DNA from: Sindora glabra
Lineage: Eukaryota; Streptophyta; Magnoliopsida; Fabales; Fabaceae
NCBI GenBank assembly: GCA_020226215.1
Contig: CM035233.1
Span: 23,129,150 to 23,193,149, forward strand
Reading direction: 5' to 3'
DNA length: 64,000 nucleotides
Below the pieces are notes generated by a model. It ran no database searches, had not been told where the DNA came from, and saw only the letters and a list, made by a program, of their open reading frames with translations. Positions 12,333 to 21,860 of this stretch are shown in pieces. The translations under genes were made by a program, and so were the position numbers. How positions within the stretch are numbered: the stretch's first letter is position 1; every line of letters begins with the position of its first letter.

Positions 12333-13522
12333 TGTCTCGACTCTAGCTCGATTGTGACTGGCGTAGAACCTTAATCCGATTGCCACCAACCTTTCTTGAC
12401 TAATTACCTTGATTCAAAATAATAAATGCTTTATGTTTATAAGGAATATAATATTTTAAAAAGAGAACTTTTAATAAGATTTTTACAAAAGATGAACAAG
12501 TTAAGTATACTTATAGCCTTTCAAAATGAAGATAAGCAAATCTAACTAACTTCATAGGAAATTAGTGTAATATTTTTCCCTATCTATTTTCATGACAAAC
12601 AAGAGGTTCAAAATATTCTATATATATGAATTGTGCTATCAAAATATGGTCATCAAGTTTTTATGAACTTTAACTCTAAGGAAGAGGAGGTGGTGGAGGA
12701 GGAGGAGGCTTAACCTAGGAGTCTGTAAAATAAAATACAAAGGAGTGAGTTCGGGACTTAGTAAGTGAATAATCTATAAATATAATAATAAATTACAATA
12801 ACTTACCCATCAGATTGTCCTCCTTTAAGCAATCATGTCATAATTAAATATATTAGAGACCAAGAACCAAATTCAATAAAATTAATAATGATCATTTCAT
12901 TTTTCAATGTTTCATATGTGAACACTTGAGGATAACTATAATCTGGTTACCATTTATTTGAAATAATAAGTAAAGAATAGAATATAATAATCCTTTTGTT
13001 GTCCCCTAGGTTAATCTTATATTCTCCACAAACTTTTCATCCTTGTCCTTTTAGGATCTGCCTCATACCTTCCATAAGCATGTCACAGAGGAATTTTCCA
13101 TTTGATATTCACAACATTACCCCTATCACATTTCTCACCTTTATTGCCACTCATGGCATGTTTCATAGTGCAACTTTAAGCATTAGAGCTCAAGTTTTAT
13201 CTAATACAATCACAATTCAATTCAATGTATATCATAATAGCAGCATCATCATACCCTCATGAATGGCTACAAGTATTTACATATCATTGCTCTCATGCTA
13301 TATTTTATTATAAACCGCTATACCTTTACTGCTTAGAAACTAAATATCCATGTTAGGCCATTATAAGGTATGGAAACATAAAATAGATTGAATATGGGTC
13401 ATTATATGATGACCATAATTTTGACTTATGTGTGATGTCTTAGGAATAACTCATAACTATAGATGCATTATGTATGAAACTCTTTTCATATGAAAGTAAG
13501 TTCAATCACCTTTCCATAGATC
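12333..13522 (-). repeat. Family A LTR, right part, inverted
   Basis: The reverse complement continues exactly where 7830-9139 breaks off: it starts GATCTATGGAAAGGTGATTG (copy at 33019-37030 reads ATCTATGGAAAGGTGATTG) and runs through the CCTCC-rich block (about 12690 on the plus strand) to the end motif corresponding to GGTCGTGACA, here mutated to TGTCTCGAC (12333). The outer flank TAAAG is the inverted partner of CTTTA at 7825. It is therefore the other half of the same LTR, inverted relative to the first. Confidence 0.85.
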
Positions 13523-14332
13523 TGATGAGAATCCAAGGGAGGTCAATCATAAAGAAGTGAGATAGGGTGAGTGCTTAATCAAGTGCATTAGAATTGTGTT
13601 ACATTATCATCAAGTTGGTGCCACATCATCGCCACATCATCAAGGAGATGGTGCCACATCAGCCATTATCCACATCCTTGCCACATCATTGCCACATCAA
13701 GCATTATCCTAGTTGGTGCCACTTCAGCTTATTTTTACTGTTATTTGATGTTTTGGGCTTTAACTTAGTATTTAAACCTTTAGTTTGTGTTTATTTTGTG
13801 TTATATCATTTTAGACCTTTTTGGGCTTCAATTTAGGCTGAATGTGTTAGGCCCATTTTACTTTAAAACATTCACCATGTTACTATGGGCAACTATGTTA
13901 CTTATAGTCATTTAGAGGCCCATTTATTAGGTTTAGGTTAATGGATTAGTTTGGGCCAATATCATATCATTTAAGCCCATTTTCAATTAGGGTTTTAGAA
14001 AGTTATATAAGGAGGCTTGTTCCTTATACAAATCAATTTTGAGATTTGATATTTTGAGTTAGAGAATTTGGCTAAGTGTCTCTCTTGAGTTCTTGAATAA
14101 ACTTGTGACTTATCAAAGGGATTCACCCTTTGTGGCATTGATCATCACTAATCAAGGATTCTTCCTTATGGCATGTTTTTTTCTTCACTTATCGAAGGAT
14201 TTACATCCTTTGTGGCGTGTTCATCACACTTATCGCTCCCTTCTTCCTCTTTTGGAGTGTGGCGTGAATACCCTTCTATTTTTGATTTTGCATTTGCTAA
14301 ATTTAGGATAAATCCAACATAATTTCTCATCA
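13523..14332 (+). repeat. B1 5' LTR
   Basis: 810 bp with inverted ends TGATGAGAA...TTCTCATCA. The U3-like part repeats GCCACATCA. A TATATAAGGAGG element at about 14004-14016 is the likely TATA box of the element promoter. The LTR is followed two bases later by the primer-binding site, which fixes its orientation. Confidence 0.9.
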
Positions 14333-14334
14333 TT

Positions 14335-14351
14335 TGGTATTCAAAGCAAGG
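14335..14351 (+). other. Primer-binding site (initiator tRNA-Met type)
   Basis: TGGTATTCAAAGCAAGG, immediately inside the 5' LTR, is a decayed match to TGGTATCAGAGC, the complement of the 3' end of plant initiator tRNA-Met. Confidence 0.75.
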
Positions 14352-15908
14352 TTCCCAAATTCAGGTTTAATTTCTCTTCAAATTTTGGTGCTGTTCACGC
14401 CTACTGTTTCGCGCATTGTTACGGTGTTGTTCACACCTACTATTTTGTGCATTGTTACGATACTATTCATGCATTTTATTTGCTACTTCCTTATTTCCAT
14501 CTTATTTTGATTTGGTTTTTGTATCCATTTCATTTCTAATTAGGTTTGTGTCAAATTTATGTGTTTTGATTCATCATTATGTCAAATCTGAGTTGTTCTT
14601 CAATTTTTCCCTCTAAGTGTTTGATAAATTATCCAAGTGAATTGCAGGTCTGAATTTGCTTTGATATTTGGTCACCTTCTTTGTTTTATGTTATTTCTTG
14701 TTGTTTAGTGCAAAATTTTATCCATATATTTATGCTGGTCTAGTGAATGAAAGGTGTATTGAACATATTTGTTAAAAGTTCAAAGTGAAGAAGTTCATCT
14801 TGCAATAACCAATTGTTATATTCTAATAGCACAACATCAAAGTGCTATAATTGAATATAGCAATTAATTAAAGCAAAGCAAAAAGCACCAAGTTTGAATT
14901 GTGAAATATCCTTTACAATCAACAAAACTAGTGCTGAATTGGTATTGTTTGCATTGAGTTACAAAAAAAAATATGACAAGAAAAAAAAAACAAAAACAAC
15001 AAGAAACAAAGGAGAAAAGCTTAGTGAATTAAAAGGGAAATTACAAAGAAGAGGCAAGAAAAATAAAGTGAAACAAAATCAAAAAAGAAGATATTTGGTT
15101 CTAGTTATTGTTAGTTATTGATATGCTCTAGTCACATTTGAACTTCTCATTTTGAAATTAATTGTTCATTATCTCTTTCAATTTCTTGAGTTCTCAAATC
15201 AGCACCTTTGTTATTTTGAGTCCCAATTTGTTCCCTTTTAGTGAAATTTTCATTATTGAGTCTTTGTTTTATTTCTTGTTTTGTCTGATTATATATTTGA
15301 GTCCTAGTTAGTTTCTTTCCTTAGAATTTTTAATCCTTGTTTGATTCTTCAAATTCTAAGACTTTGATTGGTGATATTGATTGCTACATTTGTTGAATCT
15401 TATTTGGTTGTATGTCCTAGTTTTTAAAAGAACCACAAGAGGGAAAGAGTGAAAGAGCAGAAAAAAAAGGTAAGAGTGTGTGAGCTCATTTGAGAGTAAA
15501 AGCCTAAATTAAAGTGTAAACACAAGTGTGATTGCTACTAAATCAAGTGAGAAGTGTGATTTGTGAGGTCCTTTTTCTATCTAACCTTTCTTGCAGGTTT
15601 ATCATTTAAAAATGTTAGGAGATAGTGGGAAAAATATATCATGATAGGTGCACATGAGAGAATTTGCTAGAAGCCATAAAAAAATATGACAAATGCTTAA
15701 AAATAGACAATCTCAAAAGAGCCAATATGGCAAGATGGGTGAAAAAGAAAGAGGAGATAGAAGATAAAATGAGAGATATATTAAAGAAAGAGTTGAAAAT
15801 AAAAATGAAAAGAGTAACAGAGAAAGAGAAAGAGTGTGTCATGATGATGTAAAAAAAGATGAAAGAAGAGATGATAGGAGTGGAGGAGATAGGTAGAAAA
15901 GTGGTGGA
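14352..15908 (+). other. B1 untranslated leader
   Basis: About 1.5 kb between the primer-binding site and gag with no supported reading frame, purine-rich near 14960-15080 and 15640-15900. The same order of blocks is seen at 46470-48090 in the second element (for example AATAGCACAA..ATCA and a GAACCACAAGAG motif at about 15430 and 47575), so the leader is an inherited part of the family. Confidence 0.6.
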
Positions 15909-16475
15909 ATGGCTTCAAACCTTCAAAGTGGCAAAAGGAAATTTCCTTTGTTTCAAGTAAAGAATGATCCTCAAGCTTACTTAGAGTGGGAAAAGAAGAT
16001 GGAATCAATCTATGCTTATTACCATTATTCAGAAGAGAGAAAAGTGAGGCTTGCTACCTATCAATTTAGTGATTATGCTAATATTTGGTGGGATCAACTT
16101 AATTCAACTAGAAGAAGAAAAGGTGCAAAGCCTATTGCTACTTAGGAAGAGATGAAGGTTATTATGAGGAAAAAATTCATTCATGGCTGCCACTATAGTT
16201 CTTCATGTAAATCTTGGAAGAGGATTCTTGAAAAGAATGAAAATAAAGTAGTTCCATGCAAATCTAAATGCTCTTCAAGAATTAAGGGAGAATCATCATC
16301 AAAACCTATGAAAGAAGTGTCTAAGAGGAAAGTCAAAGTTGAAAAGCATAAAAAAGATTCCAAGGACAAGTGTTTCAAATGCTTGAAGCATGGTCATCAT
16401 GCCATTGATTGTCCACTCAAGAGAGCATTAAAGATTCAAAAAAGCCTTGGGACAACAAGCAAAGGAAGAAAGTAA
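15909..16475 (+). pseudogene. Gag remnant with CCHC zinc knuckle (B1)
   Basis: Retrotransposon capsid/nucleocapsid remnant. The N-terminal part has the plant gypsy gag motif (DPQAYLEWEKKME, about 15967-16005, and ANIWWDQL, about 16078-16101). A TAG at 16143-16145 interrupts it where the family has Trp. The frame then continues to a zinc knuckle, CFKCLKHGHHAIDC (about 16372-16413, CX2CX4HX4C). Compared with the gag at 48221-48508, roughly 90 residues around KLQSL..ANVVELQHY are missing between FIHGCHYS and SSCKSWKR, an in-frame internal deletion. Not functional. Confidence 0.88.
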
Positions 16476-18440
16476 AGATCAAAGGGAGAACATCTTCCAC
16501 ACTAGATTCAACATTAAAGGTAAAATGTGTAATATGATCATAGATAGTGAAAGTTGTACTAATGTTGCTAGTACTTACATTGTAGAGAAGTTAAATTTGC
16601 CTACTTTGTCACATCCTACTCCATACAAGTTGCAATGGTTGAATGATAGTGATGGAATAGAAGTTACACAACAAGTGTTGGTTTCTTTTATCCTTGGTAA
16701 ATACCAAGATGAGTTGCTAAGTAATGTTGCTCCTATGAATGCTTGCCATTTATTACTTGGAAGACCATGGCAATTTGATAGGAAGGTTATACATGATAGA
16801 ATCCTCAACACATATAGCTTTGAAATGAATGGGAGGAGAATAAAACTCAATCCTTTAAACCCAAAACAAGTGTATGAAGATCAATTGAGAATGCAAAAAA
16901 AAAGAGAGGAAGAAGAGAAGAAAAAGAGAGAAGGAAATGAGAGAAAAAAAAAAGAAAATAATAGAGAGAAGAGAGTAGAAAAGAGTGAGAGCAATGAGAA
17001 GAAAAAGAGTGATTGTGAAAAAGAGAGTGAGAGAAAAATTATATTAAGAGAGAAAGAGAGTGATTTTGTAGAAAAAGAGGGAAAGCAAAATTTGAGAGTT
17101 ATTAGAAAAGCAAGTGGGATAAAGAGTATTTTGTATATTTCTAAGCTAATTGTCTTATACAAGAAGGCTTATGAAAATATTAACAATCTTGAAATTGTTT
17201 TGTCGAATACTTGTGATGTTGTTTTGCAAGAATTCCAAGAAGTGCTTTCAAAAGAATCTTCTAAAGAACTATCATGTGTGAAAAGGAAAATGCGCAAATT
17301 GGAGGAAGGTAACTTTATTGTAATGGTTGATATGTTGTCTTGGAGTTATACTTTTATGTCCACTTTGCGTAAAAATTTATTGGGTGTTGAAAATATTAGA
17401 ATTTTGTATGTAAATGATTATGGTCTTTCTAATTCTTCACTCAATGTTGTTATTCCTTTAGTTGATTTTGTTACTCTTGCATTTATTGATGGTGTTTCAA
17501 ATGTTGATGCTTGTGAGGAAATAGTTTTTGGAGACATTTTTGTGTATGATAGATTTTTGTGTGGGAAGAACAACATGTGTATGCCTAAGAGTTCTCATAA
17601 AAATCTGTTTAGTAGGGAAGCCTATGGACATGATTTGATACAATATTTTGACATTAAGGATCCCCTTGATATTGTGCTTAATGTGTTGCATGACCCTTTT
17701 GTTTTCTCTAAACATGGATTGAAATGGAGATATCATTAAATGTCCTTGAGAAAAGAGGTTGGAAAGAAAAATAGTTTCAAAGTAAAACATGATTTCTATG
17801 GATAGTTATCTTTGCTTCTTGCTTTGTCTAATACACCAAGTATTTTTGTGAGATTAATAAATTATGTTTTGCATACTTCTTTAAATAAATTTGTTAGGAT
17901 TTATTTAGACAAAATTCTTGGGTTGAGTTCATATGTTTTTACTTGCATGTTTTTTGTGAGTTTCTATTACTTTCATGTTTTGAGTATTTTTAAGAATAAG
18001 TTTGTTAGTGCTGGTTTTTATTGTTATCATGAGCCCAAGGGATGATTCTTTTTGTTTGAAAACTTAAAGAGTTGGAAAGAGTTGCCACATGTATATGATC
18101 TTGTACATGATGAATTGTATGCTAATTGTGTGAAATGCTCATTTTACAAGGAAAGAATTGCTTGTTTGAATCATACTGTGAATGGCATAGGAATAAAGAT
18201 TAATGAAATAAGAGTGAAAATAATTAGAAAATGATCTCCACCTAAGTTTGTTGGTGAAATTAAAAGCTTTTATCGTTTGATTAATTTTGATGGGAAGCTT
18301 ATAAGGAATCATGTTCTATGTGCTTTCAATAACAAATTTGATATTGTTGATAATTTTATATGCTTGCATAAGATTATTAACACTTAATTTGTATTTGATT
18401 CAGGTGGTTGCATGAGTGAAAAAGAAAATATTCCAAATCC
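16447..18440 (+). pseudogene. Pol remnant in scrambled order (B1): PR, pre-RT, RNase H tail, INT N-domain, RT C-half
   Basis: A 430-codon open frame (16447-17739) overlaps gag in a different frame. In order: pepsin-type protease (RENIFHTRFNIKGK, active site IIDSES at about 16537-16554 where the family norm is D-G/S-G, HLLLGRPWQFDR); a Lys/Glu-rich linker (about 16890-17070); the pre-RT spacer (LQEFQEVLSKES, about 17224-17259); then directly the tail of RNase H (VDMLSWSYTFMSTL, about 17326-17367); then the integrase zinc-binding region (MCMPKSSHKNLFSREAYGH, about 17578-17634; both conserved His are lost). After 17740 the reading changes to reverse transcriptase: LSNTPSIFVRLINYVL (about 17818-17865), YLDKIL in place of the YFDDIL active site (17902-17919), and the thumb/connection (DELYANCVKCSF; KSFYRLINF). 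The fingers of RT, most of RNase H and the integrase core are absent. Dead. Confidence 0.85.
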
Positions 18441-18528
18441 AATGGAATCCTAGCTATATCCAAGTGGGATGATTCACTCCAAGCTATGAAAACACAATTG
18501 TTTTGAAAATTCAAGAACGAATCTTTTT

Positions 18529-18540
18529 GAAGAGGGGGGA
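18529..18540 (+). other. Polypurine tract of B1
   Basis: GAAGAGGGGGGA, preceded by CGAATCTTTTT. It is the expected plus-strand primer site, but the DNA that follows is an LTR in the wrong direction rather than a direct 3' LTR. Confidence 0.75.
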
Positions 18541-18949
18541 ATATAACTACTTATACTAACATGGTGAATGTTTTAAAGTAAAATGAGCCTAATACATTCA
18601 ACCTAAATTGAAGCTCAAAAAGGCCTAAAATGACATAACACAAAATAAACACAAACTAAAAGTCCAAATACTAAATCAAAGCTCAAAACATCAAATAATA
18701 GTGAAAATAAGTTGAAGTGACGCCAGCTTAGATAATGACTGATGTGATAATGATGTAGTGCTATCTCCTTGATTATGTGATAAGGATGTGGATAATGACT
18801 AATGGCTAATATGGCACCATCTCCTTGATGATGTGACGATGATATGGCATTAACTTGATGACAATGTGACACAATTCTAATGTATTTATTTGATTAAGCA
18901 CTCACTCTATCTCACTTCTTTATAATTGACCTCCCTTGAATTCTCATCA
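18541..18949 (-). repeat. Partial family B LTR, inverted, abutting the polypurine tract
   Basis: The reverse complement runs from TGATGAGAATTCAAGGGAGG (outer end, 18949) through the CCACATCA-rich part to CACCATGTTAGTATAAG, that is, the first half of the B LTR. The remaining half toward the polypurine tract is missing. The outer flank is CCTAA. Confidence 0.85.
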
Positions 18950-19482
18950 CCTAATATAACTTAAAAGGATTTGCTTATGCGCTCCCTTAAAAAATGGAGC
19001 ACTAATATGACTTCTTGCTATTTTTTCATAAAATCTTATAACATTTTTATAAAATCTTACAACTTTTTCACTAAAGTCTGCAACTTGCCCCCAAATATTA
19101 TGTTGCAAGTATGACTATTCATGTTGTAAGTTTTTAAAAAGTTCATGCAACTTTTTCATAAAATCATGCCAGCATACTGAAGCAAAACCAAACTGGAAAA
19201 CAAAACTACCTTGAAACCAACCCGTGCTAAGCTGATCATCATCAGAATGTTAAAATAGAATATCTAACAAAACAATATATATGCAACAGATAGAGCATGA
19301 TTGAGAGATAAGTTGCAAAGTTCACAACAGTTTCCCCATTATCATAACGACTGAAACACAGAGGAAGGCACTGTGAATTTAGAGAAGAATATGGGAATTA
19401 GGGACCATAAAATCGAAAGCCATAAGTAAAAGAACGAAAAGAGCATGCATAAACTAAAACATTCATCATCCTGGATGAATGA
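18950..19482. other. Spacer between family B and copia-like element
   Basis: AT-rich with repeated CATAAAATCTTA-type wording; no gene seen. It ends in AATGA (19478-19482), the target duplication of the next element. Confidence 0.4.
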
Positions 19483-19767
19483 TGTTGATAAACTTAGCTA
19501 GGATTTGGAGGAAGAAGAAGTGGAGAGATGCTAGAAAATTAAAAGGAGAATACTGATATATTATTGAATAAATGAGAAGACTGAATTGTTATGTAAAACC
19601 TAATCCTAATACTCTATTTATATAGAACTATTAACAAATATAAAAACCCTCATATCCCTAGACTTTGGATGCAAGACAAGCAAGCCCATAAATCTAAGAT
19701 ATTCCTTAATATAATATAATACCCCATCTAAGATAATTTCCTAATATATTAATATTACTCTCTAACA
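19483..19767 (-). repeat. 3' LTR of the copia-like element
   Basis: Minus-strand start TGTTAGAGAGTAATATTAAT directly after the polypurine tract; inner wording shared with 21563-21860 (ATATTGAATAAATGA, AAGCCCATAAATCTAA, TTTCCTAATATATTA). Confidence 0.88.
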
Positions 19768-21562
19768 CTCCCCCTCAAGCTAAACCCATTATTAAGCTTC
19801 AACTTGTTACATAAATTTAAACTCCCAAAAACAAAATGCAATAAAACATAACTAAAGAAAACTTGATAAACTTCACAAACAATTTTTAAACACCCCCTGA
19901 ATGGAAACATTTTCAAATTTTACAAATACCAACACCTTGCATCAACCAATTCAATGTTAGGCTGGCAAAAATAGTGGTCTAAACCACCCTAAACCCAAGA
20001 TAACCTCACCAAATCAAATTTATGCAAACACAAGTCCCCAAACAATGTTCCAAATCATATGAAGACACCTAAAACCAGTGGTTTGAACCACTAGAGCCAA
20101 ATGGGCATAGCACCAAACATAATTTTGCCAAGCAACAACTCACCAAATCACAACTCTACCAGCCCAACAATTAACTTCAGTGGACTGAATAGCAAACTCC
20201 AATGTCAACACACCGGAACACTCAAAATTACTTCATCCAACCTTCACCCGGCTTCACAAAAGAATCCACCAAATATTCTGAGCTTTGTTCTAACAGCACC
20301 AAATGTTTGAAATTATCCTCCGAACCACAGCCAATCTAGACAACATATGGCAGTATCAAAATGCATCCTTAAACAGTAAGTTCAGCCAACCCATACTAGA
20401 ATAGGAGGAAATCAAGTCCATCCAATATCAAATCAAATAGATCAAACCAAAGTGGGACAAATTCACAACCACCCACTCAAACAGTGCTTCAAATACCTTT
20501 AGATCAGCCAACCAAGCTTTGGACAATGTCAAGATTCACCAAAATTCAGTCCAAACAGCATTATAGCACCAGAAACAGCAACTAATTAGCCAAAACAGCA
20601 AAAGTGGAACAAATTAAATTTTGAATCAGCACTAACTCGCCAACTCAGATGAAACTTGGTCATAACTCAGGTTGACTCAGTATCAATCACCTTAATTCAG
20701 CAAGACTCACCTCCAATAATGTCAGAATCCATGAAAATGAGTTTACACAGCAACCAGAAAAATCACATCAAATTTTGCTTCAAAAACACTAGATTCAGCA
20801 TCCTCCAAAGAAAACCCAAAAAATAATAGATCACCCAAAATCCAAAATGTTGAAGATTTAATCACAAAATTAGAAAACCAACATTACAGATTGACATAGA
20901 AGCCACCAGAGGAGCAGTCACCGGAATCTCGTCACCACAGAGCATCTCACCTACCCTAACATGCCCTCACGTGCCTCTACAATTGGCTGTGCATGAGACT
21001 CACGCCACCAGAAACCTAGTGCATGATGTGTATGTGCCACCCAAAACTGGTCAATGGCTGCCAATGTATCTCTGGTTGAATTAGATATGAATTCCAGATA
21101 GTGAAACATACCCAAATCACCTCCAACAGAACCAAATTGGATGTAGAACCCTGTTTTCCTATTCACCCCCCCCCCCCTTTTTCTTCTCTCACACATCAAC
21201 TTTTCTGTTTTTTTTTTAAGCTATTTTTTTTTCTGACAGCAACTTTCTTCTCTCTCTCTTTTTTTTTTAGTTGACCAAAACAAACTAAAAAATAAATAAA
21301 CCTAAAGAAAAAACAACTCTAAACTTTTTTTTTCTTTCACTCAAAACTCAAAATGCGTACTAAAAAATAAATAAATAAAACTATTGACAGCAACCATGAA
21401 TTTTTTTTTCACTAAAATTCAAAAAAAACAAAAAAAAAAAACTCGCTCTAAAAGGTAAATAAATAAACCTGAATTCTACTTAATCAGCAATCTAACCTCT
21501 TTGAGGTTGCCGGCAACAATATAACCCACAGGCTCATGGGAAATGGTTCTGCTTTGATATCA

Positions 21563-21860
21563 TGTTGAAAAACATGGCTAGAATTTAGAAGAAGGAATAG
21601 AGAAAAGCTAGAGAATTAAAGGGAGAATACTGATATACTATTGAATAAATGAAAAAACTAAATTGTTACATAAGACTTGACTCCAATACTGGAGCTACTA
21701 ATAAATATAAAAACCCTAATATCCTTAGACTTTGGGTGCAACACAGGCAAGCCCATAAATCTAATATCAATCATAATCAATCATAATCAATCTAAGATAT
21801 TCTATAATATAACATAATACTCAAGATAATTTCCTAATATATTAGTATGACTCTCAAACA
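21563..21860 (-). repeat. 5' LTR of the copia-like element
   Basis: Minus-strand start TGTTTGAGAGTCATACTAAT, end TTTTTCAACA beside the primer-binding site. It differs from the 3' LTR by scattered substitutions and a short repeat of CAATCATAAT, so the insertion is old. Confidence 0.88.

Larger units (their letters stand above)
13523..18949 (+). mobile_element. Family B gypsy-type retrotransposon B1, non-autonomous, 3' LTR inverted and truncated
   Basis: 5' LTR (13523-14332), primer-binding site, about 1.5-kb leader, gag remnant, pol remnant in scrambled order, polypurine tract (18529-18540), then a partial LTR in reverse orientation (18541-18949). The left flank AGATC is shared, as a reverse complement, with GATCT at 9135-9139. 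No functional polyprotein is possible: gag has an internal deletion and a stop, most of reverse transcriptase is missing, and the integrase catalytic core is absent. Any movement would have needed enzymes from another element. Confidence 0.85.
19483..21860 (-). mobile_element. Short non-autonomous copia-like LTR retrotransposon with perfect 5-bp TSD
   Basis: A 2.38-kb element on the minus strand flanked by AATGA at 19478-19482 and 21861-21865. LTRs of about 298 bp (5', 21563-21860) and 285 bp (3', 19483-19767) end TGTT...AACA. On the minus strand the primer-binding site reads TGATATCAAAGCAGAACC (21562-21545) and the polypurine tract GCTTGAGGGGGAG (19780-19768), the hallmark of plant copia elements. 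The 1.8-kb interior has no recognisable gag, protease, integrase or RT; its longest frame (20951-21199, minus) is unrecognised. C and T homopolymers at 21164-21220 mark slippage. This is a TRIM/LARD-like passenger that would need a helper. Confidence 0.88.

Noticed and set aside
13600..13720. Spaced short repeats (CCACATCA) that could suggest a CRISPR-like array
   Set aside because: Irregular spacing, imperfect repeats, located in an LTR promoter region of a plant genome.
16881..17162. 93-codon minus-strand frame rich in Phe/Ser/Leu
   Set aside because: It is the antisense shadow of the Lys/Glu-rich linker of pol (AAG/GAG codons read backwards).
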